Source of the DNA: Penicillium oxalicum
Taxonomy: Eukaryota; Ascomycota; Eurotiomycetes; Eurotiales; Aspergillaceae
Assembly: GCF_001723175.1 (NCBI RefSeq)
Contig: NC_064656.1
Coordinates: 1,116,001-1,180,000 of the forward strand
Reading direction: 5' to 3'
Length of the DNA: 64,000 nucleotides
The notes below the pieces were generated by a model, which was not told the DNA's origin, did not search any database, and was given only the letters and a program-made list of their open reading frames with translations. The position numbers and the translations under genes were made by a program. How positions within the stretch are numbered: the stretch's first letter is position 1; each line of letters starts with the position of its first letter. Below are positions 33,080 to 43,349 of this stretch, piece after piece.

Positions 33080-35521
33080 TCAGACAGAGATTGACTGCTT
33101 GTCCACGAGCAGAGTGGACCCGGATGAGGTGGAAAGCTCATTGCTGTATGCCATCGAAGGGGCGTATTGCTGGACCCACTCTTTCAAGATGGTGAAAAAG
33201 GCCTCACACACCGATTTGACAGCATCCTCGCGAGAATCGCTGCAGCATTCGATGTAAACTAGAAATAGTCAGTCGACGAAATTATTCGAATCGCATGCTC
33301 TCAAAAGTCAAGACTTACATTTAACTTTGGGCTCAGTCCCCGACCCTCGCAACGTAAAGCGCAGTCCGCCCTCCAACCAAAGTGTAATCATTTGGCTGGT
33401 GGGATCCTCAGGTAGATCGGGCTTGTGATCGGACGACGCAGTGTCAAAGCCTTCAGTCAGATCTCTCCATCGCAGAATCTTGAAGTTGCCGAATTGCATC
33501 TGCTGCAGGAAGGGGCCACTCCTGATGCCGCGGAAGAGCTCAATGGTCTGCTGAGGGCTGGAGGATCGGAAGTAATTGTTCAAAGTCTCATGGTGGCCGT
33601 ACTCGACAAAGAGCTGTTGCAGTTTGCCGAACACGGTTAAGCCCTGAGCTTTCCATTTGGCGGCCGCCATGGCGAAGACTGAGAGCGCGGTGACTCCGTC
33701 CTTGTCATAGCTCACGGCCGGGAACATGTAGCCGAGGGCCTCTTCATAAGCGAACAACACTGTCTGGCCCGTCTTTTCGAGGTCTCGCGCCACGTTGCCC
33801 ATCCACTTGAAGCCGGTAAGGGTCTCTTTGAAATGAATGCCCTTAGATTCAGCCATCTTCTGAAGCATGCCACTAGATACCGTTGTGGTCAATACGCTGA
33901 TCTTTGACGCATTTTGGGTCGAGTCAATGGTATCAAACAGATGCGAGGCGAAAAGAGCACCGACGTGATTCCCAGTGAGCAAAAACCATTTACCACTGCC
34001 AGAGAGGTCAGCCGTTTCACTTGACCATCAACAAGGGTAGGACCGTGTCTCCTTACTCGACTTTTTCAGCCACGGCAAAGCGATCCGCGTCAGGATCGTT
34101 AGCGAAGATCAATGTCTGGTTTTGTTCGTCCGCAACTTGAATGGCAAGGTCCAACGCTCCTGCTTCCTCTGGGTTGGGGAATTTTACAGTGGAGAAATTG
34201 GGATCCGGCTGAGCTTGCTGAGGAACAATCATATACTCTTGGCCTGATTGCATGCCCATCGAATTCATCAAAGGGTCGATTCGGATCGCGCCCACCCCGT
34301 GCATGGGAGTGTAAACGAATGGCCGAATGGGGTAAATTTCAGGCACGGTTGAGACCTAGATCATGCCATCAATGCCAAAGTCATGTCTTCTGTCTGAATC
34401 ACAATCGCTTACTGCATATTCTTTGACACGACGTTGGAAAGGCTCCAGAATCTCGTGGAGAGCCTCCTCCGTGAAGTACTCGCTCGAGTGCCGGCCCTCC
34501 TCCCAGGCCTCGGGCCATGGCGTCAAGTTTTCAAGGATGGATTGCGCAATCTCAGCATCCTCGGGGCGATTAATTTGAGCGCCATTGCTGGAATAACTGC
34601 AGGGAGACAGACGTGTCAGTCTTTGCTGAACTGCTTTGTACCGCCACAATCCAGAGTCCTACACTTTGTAGCCTGTAATCAAGATCAGCCAGTCTGTCAA
34701 TTGCTTGAACAAAGCCCTCTCAGGCGAGTCTTCCGGGGGCACCTCGTACCATTATCCTGAGGCGGGTTCTGATTTGACGTTCCAGTATCTCAGTTAGCAG
34801 TGAAACACAATCCACATGGAGCGAGGTCTTGGTCCGATCGTTCTTACGTGGCTTGCAGTGACTACCACACCTGCCGCCGCCTCGAAGTGTTTCACCCCAA
34901 AGGCAACAAGGGGAGTGGGTGCCGACTCCCTCACAAATTTGACCGGGATTTGCAGCGCGACAAAGGCATTGGCAGCTAATTCAGCAAATCGGTCGGACTG
35001 ATGGCGCGCATCATGTCCAATGATGACCCCCTTGGAAGCGAATTCTCGCCCTTTACTTTGAACGTGCTTGGCAAGTCCTTGCGAGGCCTGAATGACCGTC
35101 AGGCAGTTCATGTAGGAGAAACCAGCAGCCATGCGACCTCGCAAGCCCGCAGTACCGAATTCAATGCCTGAAGGGCGATTAGACAAGTGACATGTATCCT
35201 AGAGCCTCTGGGATCGACATACGATTCCGCAAGCGCAGCTCCAACTCTTTCGTATCGCCCACATCACGCAGTTTTTCAATCTCCTGTCGAGTCACAGGAT
35301 TCTACGTACCCCTCCAAAATCAGCTGGGAACATCATACCACACGAAGTACGAATTGAGCGCCACCCAATCTCTGGAGGGATTCGAGGGGTTGACGAGGTA
35401 CCTGATCCCACTGCAGCCATGTCTCGATCAACGAAGACAGTTGTTCCTGCTGGACTATGTTATTATGACGATACCATGAAGCTCAGGCCCGGTTCAAAAG
35501 AGCGGGACCTACTTGAGCCAT
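33080..35521 (-). CDS. Phosphoglucomutase/phosphoribomutase (PGM2/Prm15 type)
   Basis: Cytosolic alpha-phosphohexomutase of the class that interconverts ribose-1-P and ribose-5-P (yeast Pgm3/Prm15; human PGM2) and can act on glucose phosphates. The N-terminus is split: exon 1 is only ATG GCT CAA (35521-35513), then QEQLSSLIETWLQWDQ, NPVTRQEIEKLRDVGD, and RIEFGTAGLRGRMAAGFSYM. Domain 1 ends with the active phosphoserine loop VVVTASHNPPQDNG. A 10-nt micro-exon (34663-34672) follows and makes NGYKVYSSNGAQI. Further motifs are the metal loop NDPDADRFAVAEK, the sugar loop FAYEEALGYM and the phosphate loop LRGSGTEPK. The stop at 33080 follows a last exon ending LVDKQSISV. At least seven introns, all GT-AG. 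Divergent from the desaturase gene, 318 bp apart. Confidence 0.93.
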
Positions 35522-35839
35522 CTTGCTTGACCTCAGTTCTGGACGGACTGGGATTTGTAGTGTGCAATTTCCACTGTGGGCACACCGTCGTTGCAACGAG
35601 GCCGGCGGAGCAGTCCCCGCTTATTTGACTCCACGGGCACGTTCCAACCTGCCCCTGCTTTCCGTCCACCCACTTGTCCTTTAAACTTCCTCGGCCAGTC
35701 TTTGGTTCTGTTTACACCACTCCCGTTCGTCCTCTTCACGAACAATGTTTGCGTAAACCTCTTCATTCTGTCCTCTCCCACAATCGCTCAGACACATCCA
35801 ACTTCACATACGGCACAGTGTATCGGTCACCAGCAAAGC
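35522..35839. promoter_or_regulatory. Compact bidirectional promoter, phosphomutase and sphingolipid desaturase
   Basis: Only 318 bp separate the two divergent start codons. Both 5' leaders and core promoters must fit here. The half next to the desaturase is pyrimidine-rich on the plus strand. Confidence 0.55.
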
Positions 35840-37580
35840 ATGGGGAGTACAACCCTCCGACCGTCCCGCAAGGACACCATCTTGAGCCGCCGGTACATTG
35901 AAGGTCAGATTGCAGAGGGCAAACATGTGGTCATTTTCGAGGGCCGGGTCCTCAAAGTGGACGCGTATATGAAGTTCCACCCAGGTGGTGAGAAGCCGAT
36001 GAAGCATATGGTAGGCCGAGATGCAACCGATGAGATCAATGCGTATGTCTACCACTTCCCAACTCCAGGCACCCACACTTACTGATTGACCGTGGTGGAT
36101 GTGATACAGACTGCACTCAAGGGAGGCTCGTGAGATCATGCTGGCTTATCAGATTGGTCGCATTGAAGGCACCTGGACCAATTTCCTTCCCCCCATTCAA
36201 GGCGGCAAGTTTCGCCCGTACCACGAAGATACCTGCTCGAGTGAGGACAACTCGTCGCTTCACGATAGTGCCAGCTCGGGTGCCTCCACACCACCATCGC
36301 CGATATTCGAGGCGATTGAGTCCAACGGCACAACCCATCGAAAAGCGGGGGCAGATAGCTCCGGGGTGTCAACGCCTCCGAACGAAGACGCTGCGCCCCG
36401 GCCACATTTCCTGGATGCACGCACCCGAGACGAGATTGTCTTCGACACTGTCAAATATCCATCCCTGGATGCTGCCAGTCAAGAGAGCATCAAGCAGAAG
36501 TACCGGGACTTGAATGAGCGAATGCTCGCCGAAGGGCTCTTCAACTGCAACTACACTGCCTACTTGGTCGAGTGCTGTCGCTACACCCTTTTCGCGGCTC
36601 TGTCGTATTGGTTTCTTCAATTGGGGTGGTGGGGAACGTCTGGGTTCTGGCTTGGCTGTCTCTGGCACCAATTGGTGTTTACTGCCCACGATGCTGGCCA
36701 CATGGGCATTACCCACAATTTCCACGTCGACACGATCATCGGGATTATCATCGCCGATTACATTGGTGGACTGAGTCTGGGTTGGTGGAAGCGGAGCCAC
36801 AACGTGCACCACATCGTGACCAACGAGCCCGAGCACGACCCGGATATTGAGCACATGCCCTTTTTCGCAATCTCTCACCGGTTCTTCGACAGCCTTCAGA
36901 GCACCTACTACGACCGCAACATGACTTTTGACGCCTTTTCCAGATTTATGCTCAAGATCCAAAACTACTCCTATTATCCAATCATGATGCTCGCCCGGTT
37001 CAATCTCTACCGTCTGAGTTGGGAATATCTGCTCAAGCGCCAGGCGCCCAGGAAAGGCCCAGCTCGGTGGCACGTGTGGGTGGAGTATGGCGGGCAGCTG
37101 TTCTTCTGGTACTGGTATTGCTACCTCGTGGTGTACAAGACTATTCCAGACTGGAGCAGTCGACTGACCTTCATCCTGGTCTCTCATGTCGTCTCGTCCC
37201 CTCTTCACGTTCAAATCACCCTGTCCCACTTCGCCATGTCAACGGCGGACCTCGGCATCAACGAATCATTTGCGCAAAAGATGCTGCGCACGACGATGGA
37301 TGTTGACTGCCCCACCTGGCTGGACTTTTTCCACGGTGGATTGCAGTTTCAGGCGATCCACCACCTTTACCCACGCATGCCTCGCCACAATCTGCGCCGA
37401 GCGCAGAAATACGTCGCTGAATTTTGTCGCGACACTGGTATTCCCTATGCTCTCTTCACCTTTTACGATGGGAATAAGCAAGTCGTGGGCCGGCTTGGCG
37501 ACGTGGCAAAACAACTGCGCATCCTCGAAGAATGCCGCAAGTCTATCGCGAAGGAGGGCGTATTCGCGCATCCCCACTGA
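35840..37580 (+). CDS. Delta8-sphingolipid desaturase with N-terminal cytochrome b5 domain
   Basis: ER membrane enzyme that inserts the 8(E) double bond into the sphingoid base of fungal glucosylceramides. Two exons (35840-36042, 36110-37580), 557 residues. The cytochrome b5 domain carries the haem motif FHPGGEKP near residue 49 with KHMVGRDATDEINALH after it. A Ser/Pro-rich linker of about 90 residues follows. The desaturase part has three histidine boxes: HDAGHMG, HNVHHIVTNEPEHDPD and QFQAIHHLYPRMPRHN, the last with the Q-x-x-HH form of front-end and sphingolipid desaturases. WWGTSGFWLGCLWHQLVF and the later FFWYWYCYLVVY segment are membrane-associated. The fused b5 plus QxxHH and the fungal context favour the sphingolipid enzyme over an acyl-CoA front-end desaturase. 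Confidence 0.92.
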
Positions 37581-37821
37581 ATGTTCAATCAAAGAATCCA
37601 TTTTTGTCGAGTTTAGTTAGCGAGCCCTATATTCATCCTCATCTCTCTCACCCTTGTACCTACGATAGAGCAGAACTATAGTTCCGAGTACACGTTGTCT
37701 TCATATCTCGTGATTCATCTTTGTGATAGCATGAAAAAGATATCTGCCGCTGTATTTTCAGCTCAATAGTGGGATACTTCCAGGGCTGTCACCAAGCTGA
37801 GGCTGTCTTTGATGATATTTA

Positions 37822-39918
37822 TCAGCCTGGTAAGCCCCCCACTCGCGCAATCTTCTTGGCTCGTTGCTGACGGCGATTATGATTCGCCCGACTGGCCTTG
37901 TTTTGCTCCTTTCGCTGGTGCGCAATGGGAGTGTGCTGTTGTCCCTGCTCGCCAGACTGAGGCGGATGACCACCACCTCGTCCTCCCCTGCCACGTCCCC
38001 TACCGGGCCCGCCACGTCCACGGCCACCACGACCACCACGCCCGCTTCCTGGTCCAGAGGACTCCCCATCTCCGTCGGAATCATCGTTAGCCTGGGGCTT
38101 CCGATATGATGTCGGCGCAAGCTCCGGCTGATTCAGCGAACCACCTGCACCCCCACCAAGCTCGTCAGTGAGTTTGTTCTCCAGCTTGGTGAGGCGCTTC
38201 GGATCCCGGGACAGCATGACTGCCCATCCCTCAATGGCTTCATCGGTCATGTTGGTCTCGCGCTTGAGTGCAAGGCGAGGCTGAGCGCGACGAGTCGCCG
38301 AATCCCTAGCGAATATGGCGGGATTGGACTTGTAAGCGCGAAGAAGAGTCAGATCAAGCTGGTCGGCCGCAGCTTGTTGGTTCCGCGAAACCACCTCGGC
38401 CTCGGCGTCCGTGCCCGCTGTGGCACTGTCTACAGTACCGCCCACGTCCGCAACGTCGTAGGTATCATCTCGTTCGTCGTCGTCCGAATCAAATGTGGCC
38501 AGCGCAGAGAGAATTGCTGCCTTGTTGATAGCATGCTTGCTGCGATCTGCGAGCACTTCGTCGGCGGTGAGGTCCGGATTGGCACGCCCAAATCGAACCT
38601 TACCCTCTGCTGCGCCGGATAGACTGAGTTCTGCAAGGTCGACATCATCATCAAAGATATTTCTGCGTGAGGAAACTGGTTCTTGCAACGGCGATGCGAC
38701 GGCTGGGGGTGTGGGCCGGGGTTCGAGGTAATTATGATGAGCCTCTGCCATTTCAGGGAGCTGTTCGGATCGATCGAGGGACTGGAGCTCTGACGGGAGT
38801 GAATCATCCAAAAGATGCGCAATGACTGTCTCGGGGTCGTCCCCAAAGGTATCCAGCAATCTCACGACAAAGGCTGAGCCAAGATCTGGGAACAAGTCTT
38901 GAACTTGGGACACGAGCGACATCTTATGAGCGTGCAAATCAGATGGGACGGCAGGCCCATTTGCTGCCTGCTTCCCCTTTTCCACTCGTTTGCGCCTTTG
39001 GTAGCGATTGTGAAAGGGGTTCATCTCCCTCTGGTAGTCGCGCAGAAGGACAAGAAGATCTTGACCTCGCTTTTGAGGACGACCAGCGAGATATTTTTCC
39101 AAACGCTGTAATAGGTCCGAGCTACATATGAGGTCTGATAGCAGGTTGGGTCCCCTTTTCACTGCAGAAGTGCCCACACCCGCACTAGCCTTGAGGCTGA
39201 AGAGCTGGTCCAGCAACAGCGACAGGTTGTTGGTGGTCTCTTTCATCAGAGACACCAGACCGACGTAGACATTAGCAACAATGATCTTGCGAAGCTCTTC
39301 ATTGCTCGCCCTCATCTGGTAGGCTTCATTCAAAGTGTCGAGGTAATCAGACCCTGCCATCAGGATCTGGCCGCATTCTGGAAGGGTCGATACAAGGATC
39401 GTCAACCGGCGAATATCGGCAACTGTGTCAGATGAAAGCGAGGCGGCCCCTGAAGTGAGCTTTTTGATCAGATGTGATTTCCCCTGCTCTACGCTGGAGG
39501 ATATCCTCTCGTGATGCAGATCCCACGCAGCTGATAATGACGTCTTCAACGCCGCACTGGACGGATAGGCACAACAAATATTGCCGAGGAGCTGCCAGCT
39601 CAAGAGACCTTCTGGCGGGCCGGAAAGCTCAAGCAAGTATCGTCTTGTTGTGAGAAAACAGAGCTTCCGTAGCTGTCGAGCTTTGGGCCCGGACTGAAGA
39701 CCGGAGTCACCGGCAGCTGCATGTTGGTAAAAAGATTCCAGGAAAAAGATTATTGATGAGTCTTCAGCAGCGGATATTCGGAATTTCTGGTCTGGGGAAT
39801 TGAGCCGGACTCCGAGCAAAGTCATCCATGCATCCAAGCACGCATCCCAGTCACTGGAGGGAATCGCCCTCCGCACCGCGGGGGAGGGCACTGGAGCTAG
39901 CGGCGGAAATGCTACCAT
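37822..39918 (-). CDS. cue3: CUE-domain protein, Cue3/Rqt3-ASCC2 homologue
   Basis: Ubiquitin-binding subunit of the RQT (ribosome quality-control trigger) complex; ASCC2 in animals. A single exon of 698 residues from the ATG at 39918. The N-terminal half (residues 1 to about 300) is the helical ASCC2-type region. The CUE domain lies at about residues 330-375 with LVSQVQDLFPDLG and TVIAHLLDDSL, matching the FP and di-Leu signatures of CUE domains. A Gly/Arg-rich block (GGRGGRGRGGPGRGRGRG) at about residues 628-650 precedes a basic tail and may bind RNA or ribosome. It lies head-to-head with the uS10 gene, 446 bp apart, which is functionally suggestive because uS10 carries the ubiquitin mark on stalled ribosomes. 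The gene symbol is by homology. Confidence 0.88.
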   Translation of the reverse strand: MVAFPPLAPVPSPAVRRAIPSSDWDACLDAWMTLLGVRLNSPDQKFRISAAEDSSIIFFLESFYQHAAAGDSGLQSGPKARQLRKLCFLTTRRYLLELSGPPEGLLSWQLLGNICCAYPSSAALKTSLSAAWDLHHERISSSVEQGKSHLIKKLTSGAASLSSDTVADIRRLTILVSTLPECGQILMAGSDYLDTLNEAYQMRASNEELRKIIVANVYVGLVSLMKETTNNLSLLLDQLFSLKASAGVGTSAVKRGPNLLSDLICSSDLLQRLEKYLAGRPQKRGQDLLVLLRDYQREMNPFHNRYQRRKRVEKGKQAANGPAVPSDLHAHKMSLVSQVQDLFPDLGSAFVVRLLDTFGDDPETVIAHLLDDSLPSELQSLDRSEQLPEMAEAHHNYLEPRPTPPAVASPLQEPVSSRRNIFDDDVDLAELSLSGAAEGKVRFGRANPDLTADEVLADRSKHAINKAAILSALATFDSDDDERDDTYDVADVGGTVDSATAGTDAEAEVVSRNQQAAADQLDLTLLRAYKSNPAIFARDSATRRAQPRLALKRETNMTDEAIEGWAVMLSRDPKRLTKLENKLTDELGGGAGGSLNQPELAPTSYRKPQANDDSDGDGESSGPGSGRGGRGGRGRGGPGRGRGRGGRGGGHPPQSGEQGQQHTPIAHQRKEQNKASRANHNRRQQRAKKIARVGGLPG

Positions 39919-40364
39919 TGAACACCGGTTGCACAGTGGTGAAAAAAAAATGAGCCGCGACGATTACTTGGGCGTAGCTTCGCGGTGCAACTCCAAGTAC
40001 CTCAGAATCAAAATTTTCGTTGATGAGAAACTTGGAAGGTGAACTGTATGCTATACGTAACTGCCAAGCAACCGCACCTGGACACCCTTTACTGTTTAGC
40101 GGTTACCGCATGTGGTCCCCGCGGAGCTACGCTGACTCAGCATCACATGATGGCCTTGGAGTCCTGCAATCTCAGGCTGCAAAGTTCCCGTCCGTCCCCC
40201 AAAGGAGCTTAGTGTGCGATAACCGAAAACGCCAAGATTTCCCGCACTGAACCTTTTCGCTTCGCTCCACACAAAACTTCTATCGGCCATCATCACCTTA
40301 CCGAACCCAGCAGTTCAGGTCTTGACCGGCATTCCGTCTTATACCCCCGACAAATCAACTCAAG
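39919..40364. promoter_or_regulatory. Bidirectional promoter, cue3 and rps20
   Basis: 446 bp between divergent start codons. No other gene lies between, so both the quality-control reader and its ribosomal substrate are driven from this stretch. I see no ribosomal-protein-specific box that can be named with confidence. Confidence 0.55.
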
Positions 40365-40985
40365 ATGTCTTTCCAGAAGCCCGAGAAGGAGTTCGGCGAG
40401 GGCCCTGTACGTTCGACCCGCGTGCCTCAATCGTCGTGGATCGCATAGTGGACAGAATATCGTATTGCGCCGCCGGCGCAACTCGCCGTGTGCACGATAT
40501 CATGTCGCTATCCAACACATGAATCGCTCGTCAATTGCAACCTTTCAATTGCTAATGCCCACTGCAGAAGGTCCACAAGATCCGCATCACCCTCACCTCC
40601 CGCAAGGTTGCCTCCCTCGAGAAGGTCTGCCAGGAGCTGATCGACCGTGCTCGCTCCAAGTCCCTGCAGGTCAAGGGCCCCGTTCGTCTGCCCACCAAGA
40701 CCCTGACCATCTCCACCCGTAAGACCCCCAACGGTGAGGGTTCCAAGACCTGGGACAAGTACGAGATGCGCATCCACAAGCGTCTCATCGAGTAAGTTTT
40801 CACCATCGCCTCCGACAGTGTGTCACAGCGGGGATAAGGAACCGCTGGACATGCATGGCCATATATGTCCGGACTGAATGGCTGATCATTGTCCGTCTAG
40901 CCTCCTCGCCCCCACCGAGACTGTCAAGCAGATCATCATCAACATCGAGGCCGGTGTTGAGGTTGAGGTCACCATTGCTGCTTAA
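40365..40985 (+). CDS. rps20: 40S ribosomal protein uS10 (Rps20)
   Basis: Small-subunit ribosomal protein at the mRNA-entry side of the 40S head. Exons 40365-40406, 40568-40791 and 40901-40985 give 116 residues. The start [14 protein letters not shown] is followed by [20 protein letters not shown], then [20 protein letters not shown] and [20 protein letters not shown], ending [12 protein letters not shown]; this is the invariant uS10 core. The N-terminal tail keeps lysines at positions 5 and 8, close to the yeast lysines (6 and 8) that Hel2 ubiquitinates during ribosome collision. The short first exon with a larger first intron is usual for fungal ribosomal protein genes. I looked for C/D box snoRNA motifs in both introns and found none. 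Confidence 0.97.
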
Positions 40986-41311
40986 ATGCACTAGTTCCGC
41001 AATGGAACCAGGGAGGGTCTCGGGATCGATTGCCAGAAGTGCCGAGCAAAATGCAGGCGCTCAACAGCGGTTGGTCGTTTACTACGAGCCCGTGTTGGAA
41101 TTCTGTGGTAGATACCCGCTACAACCTGGAAGACAAAAAAATGGAAACATCTTGAGAAAATAGACTTTTTCGAATCCGTCGTAGTCTCATGCAACCCGTG
41201 TGTTGCAACTACAATCATGACGCCATGGTTGTATGAGAAATTTCCATAGACACAGAACACCATCGCATTTTAATGAATGCGTTTCCATTTTCATTGACTT
41301 CGACGTGTGAC
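40986..41311. other. Convergent 3' region, rps20 and nucleoporin
   Basis: 326 bp between two stop codons. It serves as overlapping 3' UTR space. No gene or notable element is seen. Confidence 0.5.
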
Positions 41312-43349
41312 CTAAAAATCAAAGCTGATGAAGTCCTTCCTGGGTGCCACTGGTGGTATCACGCCATCTTTAAAGTAGCCATTCTCGAGGAAGAATTTGT
41401 ACATTTCTTCAACCTCGGGAGTGTATTCCTCGGGCTTAGCCTGGGAGTCTCGTAAACTCGCATCATCTGGAGGGCCGTCCGCGAAATTGATGCGAACGCA
41501 GGTCTTGTTGTCTTGTGGGTGTAAATAGCAGGGCGTGTCTTTGATGTATGTCACTGGACGGCCCTTCCAAAGAATTAGACGGTTGTTGGCAGGATCGCGT
41601 CGAGTCTCCCCCTCTAGAGGCGGCAATGGATTCAATTCGTTGGGATTGTCGATCTTTAAGAATGCGCGGGGCCCTGCATTCACCTTTTGCACAGGAACAC
41701 CTTGCGAAACGGCAGGCTGACCAAAAGGCGAGGGAGCAGCTGCCGGCTGCTGCGGTTGTAATGATGGAGCGCCAAACGGACTCGGCGCCGTGGATGGCTG
41801 CCCGAAGGGTGCAGCTGCTGGCGGTGGTTGTTGCGGCTGCGGCTGCTGCGGCTGTGAAACCTGGCCAAATGGTGATGCAGACTGTGATGGCTGCCCGAAC
41901 GGAGCAGGTTGGCCAAAGCCGCCTGTGGTCGCAGCTGGTTGTAGAGCAGACGGTTGCCCAAAGGGCGATGGTTTGGAGAGGGCAGCGAAGCCGGTTGCGG
42001 CCGGCTGACCTTGACTTGCCTGTGCGAAAGGAGACGCGCCAGTTGCTGGAGCGGCAGGCTGCGAGAAGCCCGTTTGACCGAACGCAGACTGAGTTCCTCC
42101 GGTCGTGGCGAACCCTGACTGGCCAAATGCAGGTTTGCCAAACGCTGCTGGTCCACTAGCTCCAAGAGACGAAGGTTGACCAAAAGCCGAGCCTTGTCCC
42201 AGCTGAGAGGGCTGACCGAAGCCTGTAGCTTGACCCAAAGCCGAGGGCTGGCCCAAGGCCGAGGGTTGTCCGAATGGCGATGGCTGTCCAAAAGCAGCTG
42301 CTTGCGCTGGTTGTGGTGCCGATGCTTGGCCGAAGGCTGTAGGTTGACCGAACCCTGAAGGCTTGCCCCAGCTTGCAGCAGCCGACGCAGCTGGAGCTCC
42401 AAAGGCATTCGTTGGTTGTCCTGTCGACGGTTGTCCAAAGGCGGATGGCTGGGGACCGCCAGAGTTTTGAGCTCGCTCGACAATATCAAGGCGATTCGGA
42501 TGCTCATTGGCTCCATCGATGATGTATTTCACGGCGCCATTGAGATCATTCAGGGCAGATTCCATCTGATTGACGGACTCTTGCCACAAGGTCTGTGCCT
42601 CCTGCACAGCCTGGTTCATGTTCCCTGCTGCGGCGAGCTCATAGTGACGAAGGCGCATTTCCTCCATGCTCAGCTCTCGTTGAGGGCCGCCAAACAACTG
42701 TCGAGGGACATTGCGACTCGGCGCGTAGGATGAGAAGACCCATTCTGGACGTCCTTTGCCAGCAGTTAGGTCGAGCTTGATATCGTTCGCTGTGACACCG
42801 TAGCTGTCCCTGTTTTTAGCGTACGGAAGGGAATGATTCTTGTCAGAAGGGCACTCACTCTGTTGTTCCCTGAGCTGTTCCTCCTGGTTGACCTAGGACA
42901 GAATGACAGTTAGGCAAGAAGGCGACTGAAAATTTGGACATCGTGATGAATGGACAATATCTCTGAGTCCAAAATTATTGGGCAGCAGAACAAACATAGG
43001 GACCACTGGGATGATGTGAAAGACAGGTTGTACACTGCAAAGTGAGTCCTTGTAGTGAGGAGAGGAGGACACTCTATTCACTTCATAGAGAGTAGAGAGT
43101 ACAAACACGTCCGCTTTTGAGGGTCATGGGAGTTTGTCCGAAGAGTGGGATTGGCTTACCTCCAAATCCTCCTCCTGAGAGCGCGCCGAATCGGTTGCCA
43201 GAAGCGCCGGCTGTGCCTCGTCCGGGATGTTCGTACTTGCAGCGGTCTGCATCAAAGTCAGTATAGAGGTCATTCATCCATCATACTAGACAATAAAACT
43301 TACCGCCAAATTTACAACGTCCCTGCTGGAAGAAGGAGCAGACGACCAT
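41312..43349 (-). CDS. CCCH-type FG nucleoporin (Nup42/Amo1-like)
   Basis: Nuclear-pore protein of the Nup42/NLP1 type, which docks the mRNA-export helicase Gle1-Dbp5 on the cytoplasmic face. Start ATG at 43349: MVVCSFFQQGRCKFG, then after an intron DRCKYEHPGRG, which together form a C-x7-C-x-x-x-x-x-C-x3-H zinc finger split by the intron. A helical region (EEMRLRHYELAAAGNMNQAV and on) follows, then about 230 residues of FG repeats with GQP, FGQPSAF and PSPFGQ motifs. The C-terminus VPPVAPRKDFISFDF follows a conserved block (RINFADGPPDDASLRD). Three introns split the first about 90 codons. The S. pombe relative Amo1 has the same order. Minus-strand neighbour of the ELYS-like gene, another pore component. 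Confidence 0.85.

Noticed and set aside
36369..37229. Minus-strand frame of 286 codons opposite the desaturase
   Set aside because: Antisense shadow; the plus-strand histidine boxes and cytochrome b5 domain define the true gene.
40407..40567. Intronic snoRNA in rps20
   Set aside because: Fungal ribosomal-protein introns may carry snoRNAs, but I found no C box (RTGATGA) with a matching D box and terminal stem in either intron.
41680..42516. Second minus-strand frame inside the FG nucleoporin
   Set aside because: Shifted reading of repetitive FG-repeat DNA. The FG frame is continuous with conserved N- and C-terminal blocks.
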